Positions 33,874 through 43,107 of a DNA stretch of 64,000 nt are shown here, in pieces. The notes under the pieces were generated by a model, which had not been told where the DNA came from, did not search any database, and saw only the letters and a list, made by a program, of their open reading frames with translations. Position 1 is the stretch's first letter, and the number at the start of each line of letters is the position of its first letter. The translations under genes and the position numbers were made by a program. This DNA comes from ZC4RG29 sp035304385 (lineage in GTDB: Bacteria > Bacteroidota > Bacteroidia > Cytophagales > Cyclobacteriaceae): positions 1 through 64,000 of the forward strand of contig DATGQD010000027.1 of assembly GCA_035304385.1 (NCBI GenBank). Direction: 5' to 3'.

Positions 33874-34761
33874 ATGAACGAGCGCCCCAAAGATCAAATC
33901 AATCAGGAAGTGTTTCAGCTGTACGATGACTACGCACATAACCGCATCGACAGGAGACAGTTCATGGACCGGCTTTCCGCATATGCCGTGGGCGGCGTTA
34001 CGATAGCGACACTGACCAGCATGCTGATGCCGGACTACGTGAACCGGATACAGATACCGCAAGACGATTCGCGGCTAACGATCGAGACGGTTACGTATGA
34101 TTCGCCCAAAGGCGGCGGGAAGATCCGCGCTCAACTATGCCGGCCAAAGAATGCAAGTGGAAAGTTGCCGGGCATTGTTGTCGTACATGAAAACCGCGGC
34201 CTGAATCCGCACATCGCTGACGTAGGTCGTCGCGCTGCGCTGGCTGGGTTTGTTTCCCTCTCGCCGGATGCACTTACCCCATTAGGAGGTTATCCCGGCA
34301 ACGACGATGACGGCCGGACGTTGCAGGCTAAACGCGATCGCAACGAAATGCTCGAAGACTTCATCGCGGGATACGAATATCTGAAGAATCACGATTGGTG
34401 CACCGGCAAAGCGGGTGTGGTCGGCTTCTGCTTCGGCGGCTGGATTTCAAACATGATGGCCGCAAGGATTCCGGACCTGGGTGCAGCGGTCCCGTTTTAT
34501 GGTGGTCAGGCACCCACAGAAATGGTCCCTCAGATCAAGGCGCCGTTGTTGTTGCACTACGCCGCGCTCGACACGCGCGTAAACGAAGGCTGGCCCGCCT
34601 ATGAAGCGGCCCTGAAAGAACACGGCAAGGTTTACGAAGCCTACATTTATCCGGATACTCACCACGGATTTCACAACGACACTACGGGACGGTACGACAA
34701 AGCAGCCGCCGAACTCGCATGGCAGCGCACCATTGACTTTTTCAAGAAACACCTTGCTTAA
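33874..34761 (+). CDS. Exported dienelactone hydrolase family protein
   Basis: 295 residues. An N-terminal stretch with DRRQFMDRLSAYAVGG resembles a twin-arginine-type leader that comes about 35 residues in, as in some Tat-exported dienelactone hydrolases. The alpha/beta-hydrolase core has IVVVHENRGLNPH, nucleophile Cys186 in GFCFGG, catalytic Asp in ALDTRVN, and His in HHGFHND. The Cys-nucleophile marks it as a dienelactone hydrolase; the actual substrate is unknown. Confidence 0.87.
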   Translation: MNERPKDQINQEVFQLYDDYAHNRIDRRQFMDRLSAYAVGGVTIATLTSMLMPDYVNRIQIPQDDSRLTIETVTYDSPKGGGKIRAQLCRPKNASGKLPGIVVVHENRGLNPHIADVGRRAALAGFVSLSPDALTPLGGYPGNDDDGRTLQAKRDRNEMLEDFIAGYEYLKNHDWCTGKAGVVGFCFGGWISNMMAARIPDLGAAVPFYGGQAPTEMVPQIKAPLLLHYAALDTRVNEGWPAYEAALKEHGKVYEAYIYPDTHHGFHNDTTGRYDKAAAELAWQRTIDFFKKHLA

Positions 34762-34785
34762 AAGGCCATTGACCCTGTGCCTCTG

Positions 34786-35460
34786 TTAATACGCACGGAA
34801 TTTATCCGGTGCGCCGTCGTACGCTACCGTGCCCTTGGCAAGAACGAGGATACGCTTTGATAACTTGAGTACTTCGGGATAGTCGTGTGTGACGAGGATC
34901 GTGGCGAGATTCATTCGCTGGTGGCACGTTATAATGTACTCTTGCAGGCGCGCTCTCATTTCGAAGTCGAGCGCGGAAAGCGGTTCATCCAATAATAGCA
35001 AGCGCGGCTTTCGTACCAGTGCACGCGCCAGTGCCACACGTTGTTTCTGGCCGCCAGACAAAAGCGCAGGGCGACGGTCCTGAAGCCCCCGTAATTCGAT
35101 CACATCCAGCAATTCCTCTACCATGTTTGGATCTCCATGCTTTCCCAATGCGAATTCCAGGTTACCCCTCACAGTCATGTTGGGAAACAACGAATACTCC
35201 TGGAAGACCATACCGATATCCCGATGCTGAGGTGGTATGTCTAAGTTCTCTTCATGATTGAACCACAATTCGTCGCCTACTCTGATCACCCCTTCGTGTG
35301 GCCGCATCAGGCCGGCGAGCATTCGTAGTATGCTCGACTTGCCAGAGCCGGTCGGACCGTACAGGGCGACCAGTTCACCGGTGCCGATCGTAACATCGAC
35401 ATCAAGATTAAACGTCCCGTCAGCACCCTGAAGTCTTCGACGTACCTGCATTTCGATCAT
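34786..35460 (-). CDS. modC: Molybdate ABC transporter ATP-binding protein
   Basis: 224 residues with Walker A GPTGSGKS (35-42), Q-loop MVFQEYSLFP, signature LLSGGQKQRVALA, and Walker B LLLLDEPLSALD. It lacks the C-terminal molybdate-binding TOBE domain seen in Escherichia coli ModC, so it is a short form. ATGA overlap with modB and the upstream modA identify its role as driving molybdate (or tungstate) uptake. Confidence 0.9.
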   Translation of the reverse strand: MIEMQVRRRLQGADGTFNLDVDVTIGTGELVALYGPTGSGKSSILRMLAGLMRPHEGVIRVGDELWFNHEENLDIPPQHRDIGMVFQEYSLFPNMTVRGNLEFALGKHGDPNMVEELLDVIELRGLQDRRPALLSGGQKQRVALARALVRKPRLLLLDEPLSALDFEMRARLQEYIITCHQRMNLATILVTHDYPEVLKLSKRILVLAKGTVAYDGAPDKFRAY

Positions 35461-36134
35461 CGTACTTCTGCTTTTGCTCTTTGATTAAAATTGATCAGGT
35501 AGACGACCGTCAGTACAATAAAAGAAAACGCCAGGAGGATGGCCGAGTAGATGCCTGCCGACTCATAGTTCATCGCCTCCACCTCATCGTAAATGGCGAT
35601 AGAAATGACTCTCGTTTCACCCGGGATATTTCCACCGACCATCAGGACCACACCAAACTCTCCGATCGTGTGGGCAAATGCCAATATACATCCCGTTACG
35701 ATCGCCATCCGTGCGTTGGGTAGCAACACCCGTAAGAGTGTCGTCATCTTACCTTTTCCCAGGGTATAGGAAGCCTCCATCAGGGAGCGAGGGAGTTGCT
35801 GAAATCCGGACTGAATTGGCTGCACCATGAAGGGGAGACTATACAGTAGCGACGCTACAACCAGACCGGGGAATGTGAACACAAGCCTGATGTCCATGTG
35901 CTTATCAAGCCATTCACCAAAAGCATTCTGGGGACTGAACGCCAGGAGAAGATAAAACCCCAGTACAGATGGAGGTAGCACGATCGGCAATGCCACCAGG
36001 GCTTCGACCAACACCTTTGCCCTGCTGCGACTATAAGCAAGCCAATACGCGATGGGCACGCCTATAATAAAGAGGAGCGCCGTGGTAATCAGCGAGAGCT
36101 TCAGCGTAAGTATAAAGGGTTCGAAATCCAGCAT
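35457..36134 (-). CDS. modB: Molybdate ABC transporter permease
   Basis: 225 residues with five to six transmembrane helices (LSLITTALLFIIGVPIAYWLAY, LPIVLPPSVLGFYLLLAF). The permease EAA-like loop before the last segments reads MEASYTLGKGKMTTLLRVLLP. Its start shares one base with the modA stop (TAATG), and its stop overlaps modC, so translation is coupled. Confidence 0.92.
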   Translation of the reverse strand: MLDFEPFILTLKLSLITTALLFIIGVPIAYWLAYSRSRAKVLVEALVALPIVLPPSVLGFYLLLAFSPQNAFGEWLDKHMDIRLVFTFPGLVVASLLYSLPFMVQPIQSGFQQLPRSLMEASYTLGKGKMTTLLRVLLPNARMAIVTGCILAFAHTIGEFGVVLMVGGNIPGETRVISIAIYDEVEAMNYESAGIYSAILLAFSFIVLTVVYLINFNQRAKAEVR

Positions 36135-36892
36135 TAGTCCGGTTTAGAGAAACCATAATACGAAAGGATCGCAATGCCGGCAGGACTCTTTACGAATTCA
36201 AAGAACGCAGCCGCCAGTTTCTTTCCCGAACCGTGTCGGGTAATGACTGCTCCCTGAACCAGCGGCGCATGACTTTCTTCCGGTATCAGATAGTAAACGC
36301 CGTCATTTTTCAGGAACGCTGGCGACTGCACCACAGACAGCGCTACGATGGCAGCGTCTGCCGCACCTGAAAGGACGAACTGCGCCGCTTGGGCTACGTT
36401 CTGGCCGTATACCAACTTTGGCTTCACCCTTTCTATTAGTCCAAAATAACCCAGACATTCCATTGCCCGCTTTCCGTATGGCGCATGTTGGGGGTTGGCA
36501 ATTGCTATCCGGCCAATCGATGGATCCGCGAGCGTTTCCATCTTCCTGATCTTTGGATTTACACGACGGCTCCACAACACCAGATGGCCTTTGGCATAGG
36601 GATAGATTTCGGATGACAACTGCTGGCGCGACTGGAGTAGTTCCGCATAGCTAATATCGGCAGAAAAGAAAAGGTCGAAGGGCGCGCCATTCAGTATTTG
36701 CTCGGTCAGTTTTCCAGAAGAGCCATAGGCGATCTCGACGACGCCCGGCGACTTCGACCGAAACGATTGTGCCAGTGAATCCATGGCGTACTTCATGTCC
36801 GAGGCCGCGGCAATCAGTATGCGCTCCTGACCCCAGGATCTGCCGGAAAAAATGATCAAGCCCCACAGTACAAGGTGAATCCTGGACTTCAT
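36134..36892 (-). CDS. modA: Molybdate ABC transporter substrate-binding protein
   Basis: 252 residues with a signal peptide (IHLVLWGLIIFSGRSWGQ). ModA features: ILIAAASDMKYAMDSLAQ with ligand Ser, EIAYGSSGKLTEQILNGAPFDLFFSADISY, and GRIAIANPQHAPYGKRAME. It binds the oxyanion in the periplasm and gives it to ModBC. Upstream, TTCGC (36905-36909) and GCGAA (36930-36934) form a loose inverted pair about 40 bp from the start, a weak candidate regulator site. Confidence 0.92.
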   Translation of the reverse strand: MKSRIHLVLWGLIIFSGRSWGQERILIAAASDMKYAMDSLAQSFRSKSPGVVEIAYGSSGKLTEQILNGAPFDLFFSADISYAELLQSRQQLSSEIYPYAKGHLVLWSRRVNPKIRKMETLADPSIGRIAIANPQHAPYGKRAMECLGYFGLIERVKPKLVYGQNVAQAAQFVLSGAADAAIVALSVVQSPAFLKNDGVYYLIPEESHAPLVQGAVITRHGSGKKLAAAFFEFVKSPAGIAILSYYGFSKPD

Positions 36893-37329
36893 TGAAATGC
36901 CGCCTTCGCTAGTTGTTTATGATCATATCGCGAATAAAGATAGGGATATCAGTTGGGCACCTCCTTCCGCTGGTCACCCTTTTTGACAATACAACACACC
37001 CGCAAGCCCCTGTAGTGGCATATTCGGCGATGTCTTTCCGAATTTCCCCCATGGTCGGGGCGGTCCGGGATATGGAGCACGCGACGTCCGATAGGCAAAG
37101 CGGGTTCGGCGTGGTCCGGCCCTAAACAGTGCCGACCGTCGACATTCAACCAGCAACGAACCCGGAATTCCTTTCTTTTTATAGTTCAAATGCATGCGTT
37201 TCTCACCTCCTGCAGGGGAATGATTCGTCGGTGCCAAAGACACTTCACAAAAAAGTGACTTTTAGTCACATTATTTATTGCCATAACCGCTACGATTTTA
37301 TATACTTTCAACCGCAAAAATTGCTCTCT
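36893..37329. other. Intergenic space between modA and a hypothetical gene
   Basis: 437 bp without a gene I can support. It contains a loose TTCGC/GCGAA pair near modA, GC-rich sequence in the middle without a clear hairpin, and the inverted repeat at 37255-37269 close to the downstream gene. Frames that cross it show no protein-like character. Confidence 0.5.
37255..37269. promoter_or_regulatory. Inverted repeat GTGACT-TTT-AGTCAC
   Basis: A perfect 6-3-6 inverted repeat, 61 bp before the ATG at 37330. It has the size of an operator for a dimeric regulator. No gene beside it is a regulator, so the binder is unknown. Confidence 0.4.
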
Positions 37330-37647
37330 ATGACCCACCATACTACTTCCGGCAACAATCCCGACAGTGCAGAACTGGCACTTACGCTTATTGGTGAAGA
37401 GCTGAAAAGCAGGAAGTTTTTCAATGCCCTTCATGAGCTAGGCTTCGAATATTCTTTCTTTCAGCCCCATTTGGATCGTCCCATTCTCAGCGCGATTGGC
37501 CTGGACCCCGGCGACGAGGACATCTTTGATTTCTATTCGGATCTGATGGACAGGCATAGCCAACTCATCAGCGCCGAGGCCAAATCCGTTAGCGTACAGG
37601 CTAAAGAGGTCTACGCCACCCTTTTGCAAAAAAAGCAGGCAAAGTAG
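37330..37647 (+). CDS. Hypothetical protein, 105 residues
   Basis: Helical, acidic, soluble protein: ELALTLIGEELKSRKFFNAL, FEYSFFQPHLDRPILSAIGL, then DEDIFDFYSDLMDRHSQLI. No signal peptide, cysteine-free. I do not recognise a family. The ATG at 37330 is preferred over a longer frame whose first part lies in the intergenic space. It is convergent with the large secreted protein, 25 bp from its stop. Confidence 0.65.
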   Translation: MTHHTTSGNNPDSAELALTLIGEELKSRKFFNALHELGFEYSFFQPHLDRPILSAIGLDPGDEDIFDFYSDLMDRHSQLISAEAKSVSVQAKEVYATLLQKKQAK

Positions 37648-37672
37648 GCAGGCCAGGGCCGTAATCCGGCGA

Positions 37673-40381
37673 TCAATACCTCACGGTGATGCTACCCTTG
37701 TATTCCCGGTCTGTAAAGAACAGGGAGTAGTAGTACACGCCGTTCGGCTGATCTATTGCGTACCAGCGGAAATCACGACTGAAGCTTTCGAACACCAGAT
37801 TGCCCCAACGGTTGTATATGCGAATAGCCTCGAATTGACGGATGCAATTGTCTTTCGGAAAGCGCACAACAGCATCGGGTTCTTCTACGGGGCAAAGCGA
37901 CCCGCCAACGGCTTCATACCCTTCTACCGCAAAGTAGTCGTTACAGCCGTCACCATTCGGTGTTATAATATTGGGAGGGTTGAATGCATCCAGGTCGGAT
38001 TCCACGTCACGCACGGTAATATTTATGACAACAGTATCGCCCTTGACGTTGAAGCACCGGCCGTCGTACACGCGAAAGGTGAATTGATACTGGTTTTCGA
38101 AGACGCCTTCCTGAAATATGGAACAGTCGGGCAGCCACGAAAACGTAGTCTCCACGCTACCCAGTCCCTCTGCGGGTGAAAAGATATACCCTTCGGGCTC
38201 GACAGTACCTTGCGCATCAATCAGTTCCAGTTTAAGCAGGTCAGGGGTCGGGACATTGTCGGGGTCGGTACCAGCAAGGATAAGGTCAATCTGCTCGCCT
38301 AAGTGGCTGGTCATGCTGCCGTCGACAAACGTGTGCACTTCATTGAGACTATTGTAGGTCAGGTTAGGCGCAGTATTAGGCGGCTGTTCTATGTGCACGA
38401 AAACATCCACCGTATCCGTGTTGACAAACTGGCACTTGTTGGCCTGATCCACAACCAAAAACCGGAAGTTAAAGACATCTTTGTCGTCAAGGTCAACATT
38501 GTCGCAGGTAAGATCCCATCTGAACTGCGATGTTACCTGGCCGTGACCGCTCGCCGGCTCAAAGGTTATGTTGTAGTCGGCGATATCAAAGCCCACACCC
38601 TCCACGCTCAGTGTAATCAAATCGTTGTCTGCGTCTGTGCCGGTCACGTCAAACACCAGGCTTTCAAACACCTTGCGTCTGACATCGGGAACAAACCGCT
38701 CGGCAGGATCGGGTGTGAGGTCCGTATCGATAATGGGAACCGCATTGGGTGGAAGCAATACCTTTAGGTCGAATTTCATTACCGCGGCATTGTTGAAGCT
38801 ACAGTAGTCGTCGTCTTCGGCTACGACCAGCACCTCAAAATCGGTTTGTGCTGTGAAGTTGTATATGTCGCAGTAGGCATCCCATGTGAGTTTCGCGTTG
38901 ACCAGCCCATCCTGCTGCTCTTCAATTACGAATTGCATTCCCGCCTCTTCCGCCGTAAAGCCTACGGGCACTATACGAAGGGACAGCGCATCACCGTCGT
39001 CGTCACGCGCCTGGATCGGCCACGACCGTGTATCGCCTTCCACCAGACTTTCAGAAACGTCGGGTGTCAGGAAATAGGGATCCTTGTTCGGCGGTGGCTC
39101 CACGTTGACGGTTATCTTAAGGGTATCGAAAAGCGGCAGACTGCACGCGTCGTCATAGGCCACGATGCCGACGGTGAACGGTTCATCCTGAAGGTACGGG
39201 CAATCCGGAAAGCAGATCTCGAAGGTACGTGTGTCACCGTTTGTGAGTGTCGCCGAAGTGATTTCAGGCAAAACGCCCGTCACGTCCTTTTTGAATCCCA
39301 GGGGTATTGCCTTGATATGTATCTTCTCCTCGAAATTTTCGTCTTCCTTTGACGCATCGGCATCGGAGACTTCTACTTGTATGCAGCGATCTTCATCCGC
39401 AACAGCATTGCTGAACGAGACGGTCATGTTTCCTTCGTGAATAAACCCCGGGTCCGAAGATTTTTTACCTCGGATCTTTGGTGCCTCCGCCTGCGGACAT
39501 CGGTCGACGACCAGCATTTGAAAATCCCGGCGTACCTCGCCGATTTTGATGCCATCGCGGAACTCTTCACACTTTACCGCAAATACAAACAGGCCTTGTG
39601 AAGTGGGCGTGACCGTAAGGAAGCCATCATCTGAGATCCTCAGATCGGGCGTTCCATTCATAATATTGTGGAGGCCAAACGGCGCACGCCAGATAACGTC
39701 AGGATAGGGTCTCGGGCCGGGGCCTGGAAAAGGAATCGCCGCGCTCGTCTTTGTGTTCAGCGGCGTGACGATGGAGTATGCCAACGAGTCGCCGTCATCG
39801 TCCTCACCGGCGAAGTCGGCGTAATACGGTCGGTTAGGACACGCATAGTCGTTAAGCGGCGGAAACAACCGCGGACTGGAGTTGATAAAGGGTTGGCCGT
39901 CGCGGGCAACGGGTGGAAATTCCAGGTAAAACGTCTGGCCGGCATAAGTGCCCCAAAGTGGGTCGTCACTGAAAATGTTCGTGATCGAATAATTTCGGCA
40001 GCAACGTTCCCAGACGATGTAATACCCCTCCGGGTCGTCATATGTATCTTCCGGAAGGAAAAACACATCCGAATAAATAATCTTCGTGGTGATAATCTCC
40101 CCGTTGGAACACTCGGGCTGCGTGTAGCTCACCGGCGTCTGAGATACCATGGGGAGGAATACGTCGCGCATGAAAACGTCGCCACGCTTTCGATAGATCC
40201 GCGCGACAACATTCTGATCGCGCGCCCCGGGAGCGCCGTTTATTTCGTCGAAATAGAGGATCAGGTTGATCCGGTAGTTGTTATTCGACAAGTGGATCAG
40301 CTCGAATTCACCGCCGACGATATGCGAAGCAAAGGTCGGAATCACAAGAACCCACAACGCAACCAGTAGAATCCACTTCAT
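37673..40381 (-). CDS. Large secreted protein with type IX secretion/gliding-motility C-terminal domain
   Basis: 902 residues with a signal peptide (WILLVALWVLVIPTFA). The long middle consists of repeated Ig/cadherin-like beta domains, each with acidic calcium-site-like turns (DDDGDSLAYS, DDDGDALSLRI, TDADNDLITLSV, GTDPDNVPTPDL). The last 90 residues form the gliding-motility-associated C-terminal domain (FNPPNIITPNGDGCNDYF, then IYNRWGNLVFESF, ending YKGSITVRY), a type B sorting signal for type IX secretion. It should be exported and attached at the cell surface, as an adhesin or matrix protein. Its ligand is unknown. The domain type is restricted to Bacteroidota and supports the taxonomic call. 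Confidence 0.9.
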   Translation of the reverse strand: MKWILLVALWVLVIPTFASHIVGGEFELIHLSNNNYRINLILYFDEINGAPGARDQNVVARIYRKRGDVFMRDVFLPMVSQTPVSYTQPECSNGEIITTKIIYSDVFFLPEDTYDDPEGYYIVWERCCRNYSITNIFSDDPLWGTYAGQTFYLEFPPVARDGQPFINSSPRLFPPLNDYACPNRPYYADFAGEDDDGDSLAYSIVTPLNTKTSAAIPFPGPGPRPYPDVIWRAPFGLHNIMNGTPDLRISDDGFLTVTPTSQGLFVFAVKCEEFRDGIKIGEVRRDFQMLVVDRCPQAEAPKIRGKKSSDPGFIHEGNMTVSFSNAVADEDRCIQVEVSDADASKEDENFEEKIHIKAIPLGFKKDVTGVLPEITSATLTNGDTRTFEICFPDCPYLQDEPFTVGIVAYDDACSLPLFDTLKITVNVEPPPNKDPYFLTPDVSESLVEGDTRSWPIQARDDDGDALSLRIVPVGFTAEEAGMQFVIEEQQDGLVNAKLTWDAYCDIYNFTAQTDFEVLVVAEDDDYCSFNNAAVMKFDLKVLLPPNAVPIIDTDLTPDPAERFVPDVRRKVFESLVFDVTGTDADNDLITLSVEGVGFDIADYNITFEPASGHGQVTSQFRWDLTCDNVDLDDKDVFNFRFLVVDQANKCQFVNTDTVDVFVHIEQPPNTAPNLTYNSLNEVHTFVDGSMTSHLGEQIDLILAGTDPDNVPTPDLLKLELIDAQGTVEPEGYIFSPAEGLGSVETTFSWLPDCSIFQEGVFENQYQFTFRVYDGRCFNVKGDTVVINITVRDVESDLDAFNPPNIITPNGDGCNDYFAVEGYEAVGGSLCPVEEPDAVVRFPKDNCIRQFEAIRIYNRWGNLVFESFSRDFRWYAIDQPNGVYYYSLFFTDREYKGSITVRY

Positions 40382-40504
40382 ACCACATCGTCAAGAGTTA
40401 AATATAACAATTTCGCAGTCGCCGGGGACACGGTTTTTGCCCCTGATTCATCCTTTTAGACACCCCGAAGCAGGTTTGCGTTGGAGGCTCAAAGCGCCAA
40501 AAAC

Positions 40505-40529
40505 GGCCCAGTTTGTGTATTTTTGGGCC
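40505..40529 (+). promoter_or_regulatory. Possible promoter of rlmD with flanking inverted repeat
   Basis: TATTTTTG at 40518-40525 fits the TAnnTTTG -7 box and lies only 8 bp before the ATG, so the mRNA would have almost no leader. GGCCCA (40505-40510) and TGGGCC (40524-40529) flank it as a 6-13-6 inverted repeat. No clear -33 element was found. Confidence 0.35.
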
Positions 40530-40532
40530 CTT

Positions 40533-41948
40533 ATGCAGAAAGGAGACATTATCCGCGGAATACGAATTGAAACCATGGCGTCGGAGGGCAAATGCGTAGC
40601 CCATCACGAGGGCCGCGTGGTCTTTCTGACAGGCGGGGCGCCCGGCGATGTGGTTGATGCCGTTGTTTACAAGATAAAACCCCGGTTCCTGGAAGCGCGG
40701 GTGGTAGAAATCACGGCCCCTTCACCCGATAGGGCAGAACCTTTCTGCCGGCATTTCGGCACCTGCGGGGGATGTTCCTGGCAACACATTCGTTACGAAA
40801 CCCAGCTTCTTTACAAACAGCAACAGGTTATCGACAACCTGGAGCGCATTGGTGGATTAACGCTGCCGTCCATCCGCCCAATCCTTCCCTCGCCGGCCTC
40901 ACGATATTACAGAAACCGGCTCGACTTCTCCTTTTCAGCGGATGGATGGATTCCGCCAGAGCTGTTTACACCGGACAGGAAGGCCAGTGAACCCGCGTTA
41001 GGATACCACATCCCCAGAAAGTACGATCAGGTCTTCGATGTGAAGGAATGCCACCTTCAGCCCGACCCCTCAAATCAAATCCGGTTGGCCGCCCGCGACG
41101 AGGCGATACAGCGAAACATTCCTTTCTTCGATCTGAGGAAACAGGTGGGCTTCCTGCGGACGCTTACCATCCGATCAACGACCGGTGGCGAAGTAATGGT
41201 TATCCTCCAGGTTACGTACGACAAACCCGAATGGATCGAAGCTGTGCTGCAGCGACTGGAACGCGACTTCCCACAGATCACCTCATTTAATTATATCATA
41301 AACGGAAAGCGGAACGACACCTTCCATGACCTTGACGTCATCTGCTGGAAAGGCAATCCCTGGATCACAGAAACTATGACGGCACCGGAAAGCGATCTGC
41401 AACTGCGTTTTCGAATAGGACCAAAATCATTCTATCAAACCAACGCTGTACAGGCCGAACGCCTTTATCGCGTAGCCTGGGAGATGGCGGCACTACAGGG
41501 CAATGAAACCGTCTACGACCTTTACGCGGGTACGGGCACAATAGCTTGCTACGTCGCTCGCAGCGCCAGTAGGGTTGTTGGATTGGAGTATGTAGCGGAT
41601 GCCGTTGAAGATGCACGGGCCAACGCAAAATTAAATGATCTGCAGAACGTGTCCTTCTTCGCCGGCGACATCAGAAACCTGCTCGACGAAAGTTTTCTAG
41701 CTGACCATGGCCGCCCGGACGTCGTCATCACCGACCCTCCACGTGCGGGTATGCATGAAGATGTATGCCGCATGCTACTGAAGGCGCGCCCGAAAAAAAT
41801 TATCTATGTGAGTTGCAATCCGGCTACGCAGGCCCGCGATCTGAAAATTCTATCGGAACAATACAGGTTAACAGATATTCAGCCGGTCGATATGTTTCCG
41901 CACACTATGCACGTAGAAAACGTCGTAGCGCTACAAGCTGCCGACTAG
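40533..41948 (+). CDS. rlmD: 23S rRNA (uracil-C5)-methyltransferase RlmD/RumA-type
   Basis: 471 residues from the ATG at 40533. An N-terminal TRAM-like domain is followed by the iron-sulfur Cys cluster (Cys72, Cys78 and Cys81 in CRHFGTCGGC, and a fourth in VKECHLQ). The methyltransferase part has YDLYAGTGTIACYVA for S-adenosylmethionine, DPPRAGMHEDV, and the catalytic Cys in VSCNPATQARDL. These enzymes methylate uracil C5 of 23S rRNA (U1939 or U747) or tRNA U54; I favour rlmD because of the iron-sulfur site, but a paralogue cannot be excluded. Confidence 0.88.
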   Translation: MQKGDIIRGIRIETMASEGKCVAHHEGRVVFLTGGAPGDVVDAVVYKIKPRFLEARVVEITAPSPDRAEPFCRHFGTCGGCSWQHIRYETQLLYKQQQVIDNLERIGGLTLPSIRPILPSPASRYYRNRLDFSFSADGWIPPELFTPDRKASEPALGYHIPRKYDQVFDVKECHLQPDPSNQIRLAARDEAIQRNIPFFDLRKQVGFLRTLTIRSTTGGEVMVILQVTYDKPEWIEAVLQRLERDFPQITSFNYIINGKRNDTFHDLDVICWKGNPWITETMTAPESDLQLRFRIGPKSFYQTNAVQAERLYRVAWEMAALQGNETVYDLYAGTGTIACYVARSASRVVGLEYVADAVEDARANAKLNDLQNVSFFAGDIRNLLDESFLADHGRPDVVITDPPRAGMHEDVCRMLLKARPKKIIYVSCNPATQARDLKILSEQYRLTDIQPVDMFPHTMHVENVVALQAAD

Positions 41949-41960
41949 CAGAATAATACT

Positions 41961-41968
41961 TACATTTG
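41961..41968 (+). promoter_or_regulatory. Possible promoter -7 box of gcvT
   Basis: TACATTTG matches TAnnTTTG exactly, 17 bp before the gcvT ATG. It would give a very short leader. The -33 element is not evident. Confidence 0.45.
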
Positions 41969-41984
41969 CCGCGACGATAGCACC

Positions 41985-43067
41985 ATGGATAATAAGAAAA
42001 TACCACTGCACCACATTCATGAATCGCTGGGCGCCAAAATGGTCCCCTTTGCAGGATTCTTGATGCCTGTTCGTTACTCATCCGATATCGAGGAACACAT
42101 GACCGTCAGAAAGGGCGTGGGGGTCTTCGATGTATCGCACATGGGAGAATTTATTATTCGCGGTCCCCATGCACTTGACCTCATCCAGAAAGTGACAACC
42201 AACGATGCATCCAAACTGCAGGATGGTCAGGCGCAATACACCTGTCTTCCCAACGAGAATGGCGGGATCGTCGACGATCTTCTGGTATATCGGATGAAAG
42301 AGGATGAATACCTCCTCGTAGTGAATGCTTCCAATATTGAGAAAGATTGGAATTGGATTTCGCGATACAATTCCATGGGAGCAGAGATGAAGAATATTTC
42401 GGATGACACCTGCCTCTTCGCCGTTCAGGGCCCCAAGGCCACCGCTGTTGTGCAGAAGCTTACGTCAACAGATCTTTCATCGGTACCGAACTATCATTTT
42501 GTAACGGGTAACGTTGCAGGCGTCGAAGAGGTCATTATTTCGAATACAGGATATACGGGCGCCGGCGGCTTTGAACTTTACGTTGATCGCAGCCATGCAG
42601 AGACCGTGTGGCATAAGTTGTTCGAGGCTGGCAAGGATGAGGGTATTAAGCCGATTGGATTGGGCGCCCGCGATACACTTCGACTTGAAAAAGGATTCTG
42701 CCTGTACGGCAATGATATCGACGACTCGACGTCGCCGCTGGAAGCGGGGCTTGGTTGGATAACAAAATTTACCAAAGACTTTGTCAACCGATCCGGTCTG
42801 GAGCGTCAAAAGAAAGAAGGCGTCAAACGTAAGTTGGTGGGATTCGTGATGGTCGATCGCGGAATCCCTCGTCATGGTTATGATATACAGGACGCATCCG
42901 GTAACGTAATCGGGAAGGTTACCTCCGGCACCCAGTCACCCGTACTCGGAACGGGGATCGGCCTCGGCTATGTCGCGACCGAACATGCCTCCGTAGATAC
43001 AGAGATCTTTATCAAAGTGCGTGAACGTAACCTTCGCGCTAAGATCTCCAAACTTCCATTTGTGTAA
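41985..43067 (+). CDS. gcvT: Aminomethyltransferase (glycine cleavage T protein)
   Basis: 360 residues, full length for GcvT. Landmarks are MVPFAGFLMPVRYSS, the folate-binding VSHMGEFIIRGPHAL, GGIVDDLLVYR, NTGYTGAGGFELYV, and LEAGLGWITKFTKDF. It moves the methylene group of the glycine-derived aminomethyl lipoyl-H protein to tetrahydrofolate. The other glycine cleavage genes are not in the window. Downstream comB is on the same strand, 40 bp away. Confidence 0.95.
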   Translation: MDNKKIPLHHIHESLGAKMVPFAGFLMPVRYSSDIEEHMTVRKGVGVFDVSHMGEFIIRGPHALDLIQKVTTNDASKLQDGQAQYTCLPNENGGIVDDLLVYRMKEDEYLLVVNASNIEKDWNWISRYNSMGAEMKNISDDTCLFAVQGPKATAVVQKLTSTDLSSVPNYHFVTGNVAGVEEVIISNTGYTGAGGFELYVDRSHAETVWHKLFEAGKDEGIKPIGLGARDTLRLEKGFCLYGNDIDDSTSPLEAGLGWITKFTKDFVNRSGLERQKKEGVKRKLVGFVMVDRGIPRHGYDIQDASGNVIGKVTSGTQSPVLGTGIGLGYVATEHASVDTEIFIKVRERNLRAKISKLPFV

Positions 43068-43107
43068 TTGATGATCCGACACCGCTTCTGATAACCTTTC
43101 CGGATCC

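Noticed and set aside
36949..37243. Minus-strand frames upstream of modA
   Set aside because: They overlap each other in different frames and have biased composition without any recognisable domain.
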